Below, in pieces: positions 18,841 through 28,021 of a stretch of 64,000 nt of DNA. Position 1 is the first letter of the stretch; the number at the start of each line of letters is the position of its first letter. This DNA comes from an uncultured Schlesneria sp. (lineage in GTDB: Bacteria; Planctomycetota; Planctomycetia; Planctomycetales; Planctomycetaceae), in the NCBI GenBank assembly GCA_903871875.1, contig CAIQIR010000058.1, positions 62,001-126,000 on the forward strand. Reading direction: 5' to 3'. The notes below the pieces were generated by a model. That model was not told the DNA's origin. It made no database searches and saw nothing but the letters and a program-made list of their open reading frames with translations. The position numbers and the translations under genes are program-made.

Positions 18841-21800
18841 TAAGGCCGCTGGGCATCGGTGACCGTTTGATCGCTTTTCCCAAAGCCTGTGACTTCCCAA
18901 AGTTTGACCGTCTTGTCATCGCAACCAGAGGCGAGATGCTTGCCGTCGGGCGTAAAGAGAACGATTCGAACAGTCCCTTCTTGAGCCAGTTTGATTAACT
19001 CGGTACCGCTGGAGGGATCCCAAAGACGAATGGTCCGGTCGGACGAACCGGTTGCGATCAATCGGCTGTTGGGGGCGAAGGCGACTGATTCGACCTTATT
19101 TCGATGACCTCGAAGTGTCAGAAAGTAATCGCCGGTTGCCGCGTCGTAGAGCCGTACCGTTCCATCCGCACTCGCCGTGGCAATTGTTGAGCCATTCTGC
19201 GAGAAGACCGCTTGCTGAATCGGTCCCTGATGTCCTTTGAGTTGAAGCAATTCCTTGCCACTATCGATATCCCATACTCGAGCGGTGCGGTCAAAACACC
19301 CGCTCAGCAGTCGTTTGCCGTCAGGTGAGAAGGCGATCGAAAAGACAAAGTCGGAATGACCGATAAAGGTCCGGATTTCTTTGTTTGTCGAGGCGTCCCA
19401 CAGTTTAACGTCGCGGTCCAGTGAAGCGGTCGCAAAGTACTTGCCGTTCGATGAATAGGCGATACCCGTGACTTTGGCGCGATGTCCTCGAATCTCTTTA
19501 AGTTGTTTGCCATTGGCGGCGTCGATCAACCGAAGAAAATTGTCGGTAAAGTTTCCCATCGCGATCCGCTGTTCGTCGCCCGAAAATGCGATGGCAGGAA
19601 TTCCGAATTTGAATTCTTCGCCCTCCCACAATTTTTCGCGTTTGTCCACATCCCACAATTGCAGAGATCCAGTCGGTTGCAGCGAACCGGCGCCGCGATA
19701 AAGTCCGGTACCGACAGCCAGTCGCTTGCCGTTTTTACTGAATGACATGCTCGAAACGGGACGGTTCGTTGCCAAAAGCACCGCATTCAGTGCCGTCGCT
19801 GCTTCTGTCGGCTTCAGTTCAGGGGCTTTTTCAGCAGTGCCTTTTTTGACCATCGCGACCGACGCCGCGCCCGTTTCGGCTTTCCACCGCCGCAAGGATT
19901 TGTCGATGCTGCCCGCGATGATTTCGCGAGCACCGGGAGCAAAGGCCACGGCGGTCACCGCTTCAGTGGGGCCTTGCAAGGTTTTTCGCTCTTTAGCGTC
20001 ACCGGGATCGTACAGCTTGACGGTGCCGTTAAAGGCCCCGGCAGCCAACGTTCGTCCCGCGGGCGAAAAGGCGAGACACCAGAACATGACGCCTTCCGTC
20101 CCGGCCATGGATGCTCGTTCGCTCCAATCGGATGTCTTCCATAGTTTGACGGACGCGTCTTCGCTGGCGGTCGCAATCGTTGTTCCGTCGGGTGAACAGG
20201 CGACGGCTCGCACAGCTGCCGTATGTCCTTTCAAGACGGCAACCTGGTGGTGATCGGCAAGGCTCCACACGATTGCGGTGCGGTCAGCGCTTCCCGAGAT
20301 CAAATATTGTCCATCGATCGTGAATGTCACTGATCGGACACCGGCTGTATGACCAGTCAGCGTCGCGATTTCTTTCGACTCGGCGATGTTCCAAAGCTTC
20401 ACGGTTTTGTCGTAGCTTCCGGAAGCAAGAGTTGTGTTGTCGGGCGAGAAGGCGACCGAGAACACCCAATTCGTGTGGCCAGTGAGTTCCGCCTGTTGTT
20501 CGCCGTTGGCGATGCTCCAAACCTTGACCGATTTGTCGAAACTTCCCGCAGCCAAAGATTGGTCGTCATGACTGAAGGCGACACAGGCAGCGACATCGCT
20601 GAAGGCTTCCAGCTCGCGAGCGACCGTGCCGTCTTCGCCGTGTCGCAGCGAAATCCGTCCATCTTCGCGTGCTAGGGCGATCCATTTTCCGTCATGAGAA
20701 TAGGCCAGCGACTGAATCGCTTCGGCCTCTGGGGAATCGCTGGCTGGAGGCGTGTCTGAACGAGCCGCACTCGCGTTGCCACTGTCACTTGTCGTGGTCA
20801 TCGACGGTGTATTGCGATCGAGTTTTGCCGTTTCTGTTTTTTTCTCGACATCCCACAATCGAGCCGTCCCGTCGCGAGCGATGGAGACCATCCAAGCTCC
20901 ATTGGGAGAAATCGTCAGAAACTTTGCTCCGTTATTCTCTCCTCCGACATCAGCCAGGAATTCGTATTTCTCTCCGTCCCACAATTTAAACTCCCGCTCG
21001 TTCGCGGTGGCCAAGCGCTTGCCATCATTCGAAATCGCGACTGTCCGAATGCCCTTTTTGTGGCCTTTGATTGTTCCTGATTCTTCTCCTTTCGCGACGT
21101 CCCAGATGCGAACCATGGCATCCCAACCAACAGACGTCAACTTCGTGCTATCGGCAAAGAATGTTGCGGCTTCGATCTGTTCTTTGTGTCCTTTCAAGGT
21201 GTTTTCGATTTTGCCTGACGTGACGTCGAAGACCGCCAGTCCATCACGGTCCTTTGTGGGCACACCGGCGGCTAACAGTTGGTCCGATTTGGTGTAGCCG
21301 AGTGACAGGATCGTCGATGCCTCGGGCTCATATGCCTTTAAGAACTTTTTGTCGAGGACATTCCAGACGCGGACCGTTTTGTCGACCGTGCTGGCGAGGG
21401 CGAGCCGCGAGCCGTCGTGCGACCAGGCCAAGGCATTTGTACGGGCCGCCGGTCCGGGCAAAGTTTGTGCGACATCGCCGGTTTTGGTGTCAACTAATTT
21501 GACGCCGGATTGGACGCCTCCCGGGCCCACGGCGAGCAATTTTCCGTCGGGCGAAAACGCGGTCACGGTAATCCGACCGGGCTGTTCGAAATGTGCGGAG
21601 GGCTTTGCGTCGTTGACATTCCACACAATGATTTCACCTCGCGAATCTGTCCCATCAGGGACCGAGACCGTCGCCACGAATTGGCTGTCAGGCGAAAAAA
21701 CCGCTTGTCCCCAACCGGTTGCAACCGTGGCGGTCCCACGTTGATTGGTCGGATCGTTTTGTTGCGGTCGGGCGTTGTCGATGAAATCGACTGGTTCGAG

Positions 21801-21908
21801 TTGGGGCGGTGTCGTCGGATCGCTTTCGGCGCTCGCGACCCCGCTCAACACCAGCGACAACATCACCAGCGTTGGAAGGAGTTCGCTAATCCGAAGTTGG
21901 TCATTCAT
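18840..21908 (-). CDS. Exported WD40 protein, three seven-bladed propellers
   Basis: 1022 residues. A signal peptide (1-27, LSLVLSGVASA) precedes 21 WD40-like blades of the form SPDGK.LA.GS.D..V+LWD. They fall into three groups of seven, separated by low-complexity linkers: a Ser/Thr/Asp-rich linker between blades 7 and 8, and an Ala/Lys/Glu-rich one between blades 14 and 15. This predicts three consecutive seven-bladed beta-propellers and nothing else. Such proteins are scaffolds for protein-protein contacts; secreted or periplasmic forms are common in planctomycetes and have no assigned role. Groups two and three carry the most canonical blades, while group one is degenerate. The gene stands alone and is divergent from the 107-residue protein gene. 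Confidence 0.9.
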   Translation of the reverse strand: MNDQLRISELLPTLVMLSLVLSGVASAESDPTTPPQLEPVDFIDNARPQQNDPTNQRGTATVATGWGQAVFSPDSQFVATVSVPDGTDSRGEIIVWNVNDAKPSAHFEQPGRITVTAFSPDGKLLAVGPGGVQSGVKLVDTKTGDVAQTLPGPAARTNALAWSHDGSRLALASTVDKTVRVWNVLDKKFLKAYEPEASTILSLGYTKSDQLLAAGVPTKDRDGLAVFDVTSGKIENTLKGHKEQIEAATFFADSTKLTSVGWDAMVRIWDVAKGEESGTIKGHKKGIRTVAISNDGKRLATANEREFKLWDGEKYEFLADVGGENNGAKFLTISPNGAWMVSIARDGTARLWDVEKKTETAKLDRNTPSMTTTSDSGNASAARSDTPPASDSPEAEAIQSLAYSHDGKWIALAREDGRISLRHGEDGTVARELEAFSDVAACVAFSHDDQSLAAGSFDKSVKVWSIANGEQQAELTGHTNWVFSVAFSPDNTTLASGSYDKTVKLWNIAESKEIATLTGHTAGVRSVTFTIDGQYLISGSADRTAIVWSLADHHQVAVLKGHTAAVRAVACSPDGTTIATASEDASVKLWKTSDWSERASMAGTEGVMFWCLAFSPAGRTLAAGAFNGTVKLYDPGDAKERKTLQGPTEAVTAVAFAPGAREIIAGSIDKSLRRWKAETGAASVAMVKKGTAEKAPELKPTEAATALNAVLLATNRPVSSMSFSKNGKRLAVGTGLYRGAGSLQPTGSLQLWDVDKREKLWEGEEFKFGIPAIAFSGDEQRIAMGNFTDNFLRLIDAANGKQLKEIRGHRAKVTGIAYSSNGKYFATASLDRDVKLWDASTNKEIRTFIGHSDFVFSIAFSPDGKRLLSGCFDRTARVWDIDSGKELLQLKGHQGPIQQAVFSQNGSTIATASADGTVRLYDAATGDYFLTLRGHRNKVESVAFAPNSRLIATGSSDRTIRLWDPSSGTELIKLAQEGTVRIVLFTPDGKHLASGCDDKTVKLWEVTGFGKSDQTVTDAQRP

Positions 21909-21994
21909 GATGTGCGGCCCTCACCGACAATCTCATCCGTAGACGTAATGTCTATTGATTATGCCAGCGACGACTTCAGACTACCAGTGCGGAA

Positions 21995-22008
21995 TGGGGA
22001 AATTCAGG
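21995..22008 (+). repeat. 14-base direct repeat, copy 1
   Basis: TGGGGAAATTCAGG is repeated exactly at 22168-22181, 173 bases away. The two copies flank the promoter candidate at 22050-22080, an arrangement possible for a regulator binding site. Chance cannot be excluded. Confidence 0.4.
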
Positions 22009-22049
22009 CGCAATCTCAAGTGTAGTGATTTCTTCCGCGAGCTAAAGTG

Positions 22050-22080
22050 TTGGACGTTGGGAGAACGATCTCGGTATACT
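22050..22080 (+). promoter_or_regulatory. Candidate promoter of the 107-residue protein gene
   Basis: TTGGAC is followed after 19 bases by a good -10 box, TATACT. The spacing is longer than ideal. It would produce a leader of about 157 bases containing the 22175-22192 hairpin. Confidence 0.35.
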
Positions 22081-22167
22081 CGGGGTGCCCTTTGCCAGGT
22101 CCCATCATATCGGCCGGTTGTTGTTTGGATTAAGATGCTGCCAGATCGCTGTCACGAGGTCTAGGGC

Positions 22168-22181
22168 TGGGGAAATTCAGG
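22168..22181 (+). repeat. 14-base direct repeat, copy 2
   Basis: Exact second copy of TGGGGAAATTCAGG. It also forms the left arm of a small hairpin (ATTCAG-GGG-CTGAAT, then CCC) about 52 bases before the start codon, so in RNA it could mask or expose downstream sequence. Confidence 0.4.
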
Positions 22182-22243
22182 GGCTGAATCCCACCCGACT
22201 TTGCCGTTCACACCTTTCTCTCTTCAGAAATCGAGGTGCATTC

Positions 22244-22567
22244 ATGGCTTTGTTTGAGATTGAAACCGACGCACATATCATGATCGCTTGGGCCGATGAT
22301 CAGGCGGGGGCGGAAGCGATTACGCTTCGAAATTATCCTGAAGACCATATCAAGCGTGTGGCCAAACGACCCCATGATGTTTGGGTCATTTCGAAGCGAT
22401 TGCTGGGGATTGAAGGAACTGGTGAACCCTGCGACAAGGCACGGGATTGTCTCAATCGATCGCGGGGCGACAAAGTGCATGCCATTCGCCTTTATATGCA
22501 AGATACGGGGACCGATCTCCACGAAGCGCAGCGGGTCATCGAAACGAATATGTCGCTCGGCTGGTGA
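22244..22567 (+). CDS. Small protein with L7/L12 C-terminal-like motif
   Basis: 107 residues. ATG at 22244 was chosen because GAGGTG lies five bases upstream; the frame is open 53 codons further but without a ribosome site. The C-terminal segment GDKVHAIRLYMQDTGTDLHE with AQRVIE resembles the conserved helix-turn-helix of ribosomal protein L7/L12 (K+.AIK..RE.TG.GL.EAK..VE), the region that contacts translation GTPases. The N-terminal 70 residues (AWADDQAGAEAITLRNYPED) are not recognised. No signal peptide or membrane helix is seen. A strong intrinsic terminator follows 100 bases downstream. A role in binding a translation factor or forming a dimer is inference from the motif alone. Confidence 0.75.
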   Translation: MALFEIETDAHIMIAWADDQAGAEAITLRNYPEDHIKRVAKRPHDVWVISKRLLGIEGTGEPCDKARDCLNRSRGDKVHAIRLYMQDTGTDLHEAQRVIETNMSLGW

Positions 22568-22668
22568 CGGGTGGCCGGACAAACGTCTTCGGTTATCCGT
22601 CGTTGGTTCTGAACTATTGTTAAGGACACGCGCCCCAGCCGCAGCGCGCGTCGTGTTTTTGTTTAGCC

Positions 22669-22695
22669 GCCACTGGCAAAGCCAGTGGCTTTTTT
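22669..22695 (+). terminator. Intrinsic terminator
   Basis: GCCACTGGC-AAA-GCCAGTGGC followed by TTTTTT: a perfect 9-base stem, 3-base loop and a U-run. It lies 100 bases after the stop of the 107-residue protein gene. Confidence 0.85.
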
Positions 22696-22742
22696 CGTTT
22701 CCAGGCAATGTCGAGGAATCGAATCACGGCCTCCGACGAGTG

Positions 22743-23012
22743 CTAGATGGCCTGCCGTGTTTCAGGCTTAATCACTTTGAAATCAGGAAGATATCGCTTG
22801 CTGCCGTCGGCTCCGGTTTTGGCGCCGGTCGGTTCTGACCGACCTGTCAAATTCCCGTTCGGATCAGTTGAAAACTCGGATGTTTGCCCCTGGACCTCGT
22901 CAAGCGGAGCTTCCGAATGACTTACGGGTGGAATATGCGGTTCGTGGAACAAACGATTGTCGCCAGTTATTATCGCCGTTGAGCCCGAACCGACGCGCAC
23001 GCGGGCAAGCAT
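22743..23012 (-). CDS. Possible small hydrophilic protein (uncertain)
   Basis: An 89-codon minus-strand frame starting at ATG 23012, divergent from sucC. The C-terminal half ([20 protein letters not shown], then [16 protein letters not shown]) reads like a genuine hydrophilic tail, and its codons look coding. The stretch is not opposite any other gene. The frame stays open a further 156 codons into sucC antisense, which weakens the case. No family is recognised and no ribosome site is clear. If it is not coding, the interval 22696-23039 is simply the sucC leader and promoter region. Confidence 0.33.
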   Translation of the reverse strand: MLARVRVGSGSTAIITGDNRLFHEPHIPPVSHSEAPLDEVQGQTSEFSTDPNGNLTGRSEPTGAKTGADGSKRYLPDFKVIKPETRQAI

Positions 23013-23042
23013 TGGTCTTTTGACGCATCTACAGGAACTATG

Positions 23043-24230
23043 ATGAAAATCCACGAATATCAAGCCAAACAACTCTTGGCCGCGGCAGGGGTAACGGTGC
23101 CACGAGGCATTGTGGCGCGCACCGCTGACGAGGCGGCTGCCGCCTACCAACAACTGGGCGGAGCGATTGCCGTCGTCAAGTCGCAAATCCACGCAGGGGG
23201 ACGGGGCAAAGGTACGTTCAAACAGCATGCGGAACAGCGCGGCGTCGTCCTGGTCAAAGCGGCCGATGCGGCTAAGGACAATGCGGCTCGAATGCTGGGT
23301 AGTACGCTGGTCACGATTCAAACAGGGCCCGAGGGGAAGGTCGTCAGCACTCTGCTGATCGAAGAAGGATTGAAGATCGTTCGCGAACTTTATCTGGGCG
23401 TTGTCGTCGATCGCGAATCGGGTGGTCCGATTCTGATTGCGTCCACCGAGGGCGGCATGGACATCGAAGTCGTCGCTCACAAGTCGCCGGAAAAGATTCT
23501 GCGTGAGCCGTTCGATGTCGAAGCCGGTTTGCGAGGTTATCAGGCCCGCAACGTGGCGTATCGTTTGGGACTCGAAGGCCCGTCCGTTCGTGCGGCTGAA
23601 AAGCTATTGCGACAACTTTGCCAGTTTTTCATTGATCGCGATTGCAGCATGGTCGAGATCAACCCCCTGGTAGTGACGGATGACGGAAATCTGGTCGTCG
23701 GCGACGCCAAAGTGACGTTTGACGACAACGCGATGTTTCGCCATCAAGATCTGTTACCACTGAGAGATCTGACCGAAGAAGAACCGATGGAAGTCCAAGC
23801 CCAGGCGTCAGGGCTCAGTTATGTGAAGCTCGACGGAAACCTTGGCTGTCTCGTCAACGGGGCGGGGCTCGCAATGAGCACCATGGACATCATTAAGTAT
23901 CACGGCGGCGCTCCGGCGAATTTTCTGGATGTCGGTGGGGGAGCCAATGTTGAGCAGGTAACAGAAGCGTTCCGAATTATTCTCGCCGATCCAAACGTCA
24001 AGGGAATTCTCGTCAACATTTTCGGCGGCATCATGAAGTGTGACACGATCGTGACGGCGCTGCTCACTGCCTATGACAAGATCGGGATTACCATTCCACT
24101 GGTGGTGCGTCTGGAAGGGACAAATGTGGAACTTGCCAGAAAGATGCTGGCCGATAGTGGCAAACCGATTACTGTCGGAACGGATCTGACCGACGCCGCC
24201 AAAAAAGCTGTCAAGTCGTTGGGGGCTTGA
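23043..24230 (+). CDS. sucC: Succinyl-CoA ligase [ADP-forming] beta subunit
   Basis: Beta subunit of the TCA-cycle enzyme that interconverts succinyl-CoA and succinate with formation of ATP (or GTP). 395 residues, standard. It begins [17 protein letters not shown], the canonical N-terminus; the ATG one codon earlier (23040) is an alternative. The ATP-grasp lysine/glycine loop is [16 protein letters not shown] and [11 protein letters not shown] are metal-binding and nucleotide motifs. The CoA-ligase domain shows [32 protein letters not shown] and [11 protein letters not shown]. sucD follows after 95 bases, making the usual sucCD pair. Confidence 0.97.
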   Translation: MKIHEYQAKQLLAAAGVTVPRGIVARTADEAAAAYQQLGGAIAVVKSQIHAGGRGKGTFKQHAEQRGVVLVKAADAAKDNAARMLGSTLVTIQTGPEGKVVSTLLIEEGLKIVRELYLGVVVDRESGGPILIASTEGGMDIEVVAHKSPEKILREPFDVEAGLRGYQARNVAYRLGLEGPSVRAAEKLLRQLCQFFIDRDCSMVEINPLVVTDDGNLVVGDAKVTFDDNAMFRHQDLLPLRDLTEEEPMEVQAQASGLSYVKLDGNLGCLVNGAGLAMSTMDIIKYHGGAPANFLDVGGGANVEQVTEAFRIILADPNVKGILVNIFGGIMKCDTIVTALLTAYDKIGITIPLVVRLEGTNVELARKMLADSGKPITVGTDLTDAAKKAVKSLGA

Positions 24231-24325
24231 AGGTTGCCCGCGGGATTATCCGTCAACGTTAACCGCAGCATCTCGACTCGTGCTCGACATTTTCCTGTTA
24301 TCAATAAAGGCCTATAGCGACCACC

Positions 24326-25225
24326 ATGAGTATTCTTGTCGACAAACATACGAAGATCATCTGTCAGGGTATCACTGGAAAGTCGGGATTATTCCACTCG
24401 CAACAGTGCCGCGCCTACGCGAAGGAACATCGTCCTGGCGAGGACGTTTTTGTTGGAGGCTGCACCCCTGGCAAAGGTGGAACGGAAATCGACGGATTTC
24501 CCGTGTTCAACACTGTTGAAGAAGCCGTCAAGAAGACGGGAGCGAACTGTTCGTTGATTTTCGTTCCCCCGCCCTTCGCTGCTGACGCCATTCTCGAAGC
24601 GGCCGATGCTGGCATTGGACTGATTGTGTGCATCACTGAAGGAATCCCGGTTCTCGACATGGCACGCGTCAAGCGAGCGATGGTGACCAGTAAAAGTCGG
24701 CTAATTGGACCAAACTGCCCCGGCATCATTACACCCGGCGTGGCGAAGATCGGGATCATGCCCGGTTATATTCACAAGACCGGTTCCGTGGGGTTGATCA
24801 GCAAGAGCGGTACGCTGACCTATGAAGCGGCCTGGCAATTGGGAAATATCGGTATGGGTCAATCGACTGCCGTTGGTATCGGTGGCGATCCGATTATCGG
24901 GACGACCTACATTGATCTTCTCGCGATGTTCCAAGCCGATTCCAAAACTGAATCGATCCTGATGATTGGTGAAATCGGTGGCAATGCGGAAATTCAGGCC
25001 GCCGAATACATCAAGGCCCACGTCACCAAGCCCGTCGCCGCGTTCATCGCCGGCGCAACGGCTCCCCCGGGAAAACGGATGGGCCATGCAGGAGCCATTA
25101 TTTCGGGAGGCAGCGGTACCGCCGCCGAAAAACAAGCAGCCCTGGAAGCGGCCGGCGTGATTGTCGCTCAAAGTCCGGCCGACATGGGGATTGCGGTAAA
25201 AAGAGCCATCGATCAACGCAAATAG
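24326..25225 (+). CDS. sucD: Succinyl-CoA ligase alpha subunit
   Basis: Alpha subunit that binds CoA and carries the phosphohistidine of the catalytic cycle. 299 residues. The N-terminal CoA-binding Rossmann domain starts [20 protein letters not shown] and contains [12 protein letters not shown]. The C-terminal ligase domain has [23 protein letters not shown] and the active-site motif [17 protein letters not shown] with the phosphorylated His. The 95-base gap after sucC has no terminator, so the two genes are probably one transcript. A TATAAT sequence lies just past the stop (25229-25234) without a recognisable -35. Confidence 0.97.
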   Translation: MSILVDKHTKIICQGITGKSGLFHSQQCRAYAKEHRPGEDVFVGGCTPGKGGTEIDGFPVFNTVEEAVKKTGANCSLIFVPPPFAADAILEAADAGIGLIVCITEGIPVLDMARVKRAMVTSKSRLIGPNCPGIITPGVAKIGIMPGYIHKTGSVGLISKSGTLTYEAAWQLGNIGMGQSTAVGIGGDPIIGTTYIDLLAMFQADSKTESILMIGEIGGNAEIQAAEYIKAHVTKPVAAFIAGATAPPGKRMGHAGAIISGGSGTAAEKQAALEAAGVIVAQSPADMGIAVKRAIDQRK

Positions 25226-25323
25226 CGATATAATCACATGTGTTGCGGTAGTGCCTTTGGTCCCTGCCGTCCGAAGCACAACGAACATCGCAAGAGAGAG
25301 GGTTTTGCCTCGCGTCCCAGGAA

Positions 25324-27060
25324 ATGTCTCAAATGCTCAGTTTCAGCTGGCGATCCGCTTTGCATGCGGCTTTCATGGTCTGGGCGACGGTGTTGATTTC
25401 CAGGGGCAATCCTTGCATTGCTGCCGATAAAGTGAAAATTCAAGAAGCGATTCGCAAGGCGCAAGGGTACGTACTCAGACAAAGATTGGGCGGTCCATAT
25501 GGAGCGATCGCTGCTTTGGGTTATCTCAAGTCGGGCGGCGACAAAAACTCGCCCGCAATCCAGGAGGTTACACAAGACGTATTGAAAAGGTTTCAAGGAG
25601 GGACTTATCTTCCCATTCAACACCATACCTACGAAGCTTCCGTAGATATGATGTTGCTTGAGGCCCTCGACGAGAAACTGTACCGACCACAGATCGAAGC
25701 GGCCGTTACCTACCTGTTGAGTATTCAGCAACCGAACGGATCTTGGTACTACCCCAATAATATTCATCGAATTGAGCCCGAATGTGGCGATACGAGTATC
25801 ACGCAATATGCAGTGATGGGGTTGTGGGCTGCGGCGCGTGTAGACGTGGAGATTCCTGTCGAAGTATGGGAAAAGATCGCGCGATGGCACATCGCCAGCC
25901 AGCGAGATGACGGTGGATTTTGCTACCACCCTTTCGACTCTGAATTCAAGATTGATCCCGAGTCAAAAATGAGTGTCGGGACAATGACGATTGCCGGCTC
26001 AAGTAGTTTGCTGATTATTCGCCGAATCTTATTTGGCGACGCCAGCCAGGATCCTGAAATTCGACCTTCCGATACCAAGCGGCGATTTGGAGTGCTGGAG
26101 AGATTTGTCGAAGAAAAAGGAATGGTAAAACGGGAAGTGACTCTTCGCCAAGCGGCAATCGACAACGCACTCAAGGGCAGTGTCCGCTGGATGATTGCCC
26201 ACTACGGTGAAAAGACCCACCGGAGTCAAAGGTGGTTTACCTACAAACTCTACTCGATGGAGCGTGTAGGCGCGCTCATGGACGTTGTGGATCTGGGCGA
26301 TCACGATTGGTATGACGATGGCGCTGATGAGTTATTAACTCGACAATCTTCTGATGGAAGTTGGACGGATGAATGCACGTCTTTAGCTTCAACAGCAATG
26401 GGCTTGATGTTTCTTTCCAAAGCGACGACGACGATCGTCAAGCCGAAGTTGAAAGTGAATTTAATGGGGGGAGGGCTTCAAGCCGGTGGGCGGGGCCTGC
26501 CTGACAACCTCGATGCTGTTCAAATCAAAGATGGAGCCGTGTCGTCTCGTAAAATGGTCGGTGCCGTCGATAATCTGTTGATTGAGCTCGAGCGTTCTTC
26601 GGACGCAAAGGTTCAAGACGTTCAGGCCGCCGTCGTGGATACCGTCCAGTTGGATCGTCCTGAGGATCTGATTGGCCAAGTGGAAAGGCTCCGCAAGTTA
26701 GCTGAAGATTCTCGTGCCGAAGTCCGGCGAACGGCCTTATGGGCACTCGGGAGATCAGGTGACGTCTCGGCGGCTCCTTCTCTGATTCGAGGACTGTCGG
26801 ATGCTGATCTGTCGATCGTTCGGGAAGCGAGCCTTGCACTTTGTATCCTTAGCCGTCGTCCGGAAGGTTGCGGCAAAACCGTCGACCCGACCGACGATTC
26901 GCAATTGGGAATTAAAGACGGCACATCCGATGAGGAACGAAAATCAATCCTCGAAGCATGGCAAAAGGAGTCGACAAAACGTTGGCTCGACTGGTATCAA
27001 AGGAACCGATCATATGAAGCGCGTGACGATCGGACGACATTGACGCGATCCGGAAAGTAA
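25324..27060 (+). CDS. Exported terpene-cyclase-fold (toroid) protein with HEAT repeats
   Basis: 578 residues. A probable signal peptide (about 1-35) leads into an alpha/alpha-toroid of the squalene cyclase/prenyltransferase fold. QW-type motifs are visible: QQPNGSWYYP near 137-146, QRDDGGFCY near 194-202, QSSDGSWTDE near 341-350. Around 440-530 the sequence changes to HEAT-like helices (RRTALWALGRSGDVSAAPSL). I see no DXDD catalytic motif, so cyclase activity is doubtful and the toroid may bind peptide or polymer, as in complement-like or prenyltransferase-like scaffolds. It lies 53 bases before the TonB-like gene on the same strand, implying joint work at the envelope. The function is not known. 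Confidence 0.8.
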   Translation: MSQMLSFSWRSALHAAFMVWATVLISRGNPCIAADKVKIQEAIRKAQGYVLRQRLGGPYGAIAALGYLKSGGDKNSPAIQEVTQDVLKRFQGGTYLPIQHHTYEASVDMMLLEALDEKLYRPQIEAAVTYLLSIQQPNGSWYYPNNIHRIEPECGDTSITQYAVMGLWAAARVDVEIPVEVWEKIARWHIASQRDDGGFCYHPFDSEFKIDPESKMSVGTMTIAGSSSLLIIRRILFGDASQDPEIRPSDTKRRFGVLERFVEEKGMVKREVTLRQAAIDNALKGSVRWMIAHYGEKTHRSQRWFTYKLYSMERVGALMDVVDLGDHDWYDDGADELLTRQSSDGSWTDECTSLASTAMGLMFLSKATTTIVKPKLKVNLMGGGLQAGGRGLPDNLDAVQIKDGAVSSRKMVGAVDNLLIELERSSDAKVQDVQAAVVDTVQLDRPEDLIGQVERLRKLAEDSRAEVRRTALWALGRSGDVSAAPSLIRGLSDADLSIVREASLALCILSRRPEGCGKTVDPTDDSQLGIKDGTSDEERKSILEAWQKESTKRWLDWYQRNRSYEARDDRTTLTRSGK

Positions 27061-27113
27061 CGGAAACATCGCGTTGCTTGGCCTGTTCGAGCCGCGCCAA
27101 ACAAGGTGACTTC

Positions 27114-28007
27114 ATGTCGTCAGAGCCTGTGACCATTGCCGCCCCCGTCATGCGAGTGACATTGTATGATTGGGTCAGTTCATGGGCGATTTCTTTGTTC
27201 TTTTGCCTGTTGGTGACCTGTTCAATGGTGGTCGTCATCTGGGTCGCCAACCGAACACCAAAGCCACCGGAAGCGGTCCCTGTTCAGCTAGTAGAATTGC
27301 CCGGTGGTTTTGAAGACGGTACTCCCGGTGAAACTTTGCGTGTTGATTCCCCCGAGCCGGAAACACGCGACGCATCGCCTGTGGAGACTTCCGACGATCA
27401 TGTTGAGATTGCTCAGGCGATTGAATCAGTCGTCCAGATGTCCGAGACAGCCACGCAACAGGTGCAGCAGCAGTTTGAAACGGGTATTCAGAATTCGGGC
27501 AAAATTGGCAGCGCCAAGGGAACAGGCCGAAAAGCGCTCGGATCAGGTAACGGTACGGGTGGGTTCCCACGTGAGCAGCGATGGTTTGTCAAATTTGGCG
27601 AACGTGCCGCATTAGATGAATATGCCAAGCAATTGGAATTCTTCGGTATCGAATTGGGGGCCTTGTTGCCTGACGGCCGGTTGGTCTACCTGTCGAAACC
27701 CACGGCAGCGGTTCCCTCGGTGCGATACGTCAACAGTGGTGCTGCCGAGGCGCGTTTGTATATGACGTGGCAAGGAGGCGAGCGTCGATCGGCTGACGTC
27801 CAAATTTTTGCCAAAGCCAGCATCGACATTCGGGGTGACACGGTGATTTTTCACTTTTATCCGAAAAATACCGAGAACACACTTGCGCAACTCGAACTCG
27901 ATTATCGTCATCGACAGTCAAGTCAGATCCGCCGTACATACTTCGCCGTCGAGCCAGAAGGCGGGGGGTACAAGTTCAGCGTCTATCGGCAAATCGTGCA
28001 CCAGTGA
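27114..28007 (+). CDS. Single-pass envelope protein, TonB/ExbD-like topology
   Basis: 297 residues. ATG at 27114 was chosen because AAGGTG lies just upstream; the frame opens 12 codons earlier. A cytoplasmic N-terminus is followed by one membrane helix (AISLFFCLLVTCSMVVVIWV, about 25-44). A Pro/Glu-rich extended region then runs NRTPKPPEAVPVQLVELPGG, and a Gly-rich linker (GSAKGTGRKALGSGNGTGG) precedes a C-terminal globular domain. This layout resembles TonB-type energy transducers, but the C-terminal domain is not recognisably TonB and no ExbB/ExbD genes are next to it. It probably acts with the upstream toroid protein. It ends 14 bases before the convergent M20 gene. Confidence 0.65.
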   Translation: MSSEPVTIAAPVMRVTLYDWVSSWAISLFFCLLVTCSMVVVIWVANRTPKPPEAVPVQLVELPGGFEDGTPGETLRVDSPEPETRDASPVETSDDHVEIAQAIESVVQMSETATQQVQQQFETGIQNSGKIGSAKGTGRKALGSGNGTGGFPREQRWFVKFGERAALDEYAKQLEFFGIELGALLPDGRLVYLSKPTAAVPSVRYVNSGAAEARLYMTWQGGERRSADVQIFAKASIDIRGDTVIFHFYPKNTENTLAQLELDYRHRQSSQIRRTYFAVEPEGGGYKFSVYRQIVHQ

Positions 28008-28021
28008 CGTTTTTGGGCCAC

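Larger units (their letters stand above)
21909..22243. other. Divergent intergenic region with direct repeat and leader hairpin
   Basis: 335 bases. It contains two copies of TGGGGAAATTCAGG (21995-22008 and 22168-22181), a promoter candidate between them (22050-22080), and a leader hairpin in which ATTCAG (22175-22180) pairs with CTGAAT (22184-22189). GAGGTG at 22233-22238 is the ribosome binding site of the next gene. Confidence 0.5.

Noticed and set aside
23013-23480. Minus-strand frame continuing into sucC
   Set aside because: It is antisense to the conserved sucC coding sequence; only the part outside sucC is kept as a low-confidence candidate.
25229-25234. Perfect TATAAT after sucD
   Set aside because: There is no acceptable -35 box at the right distance, so no promoter is claimed.
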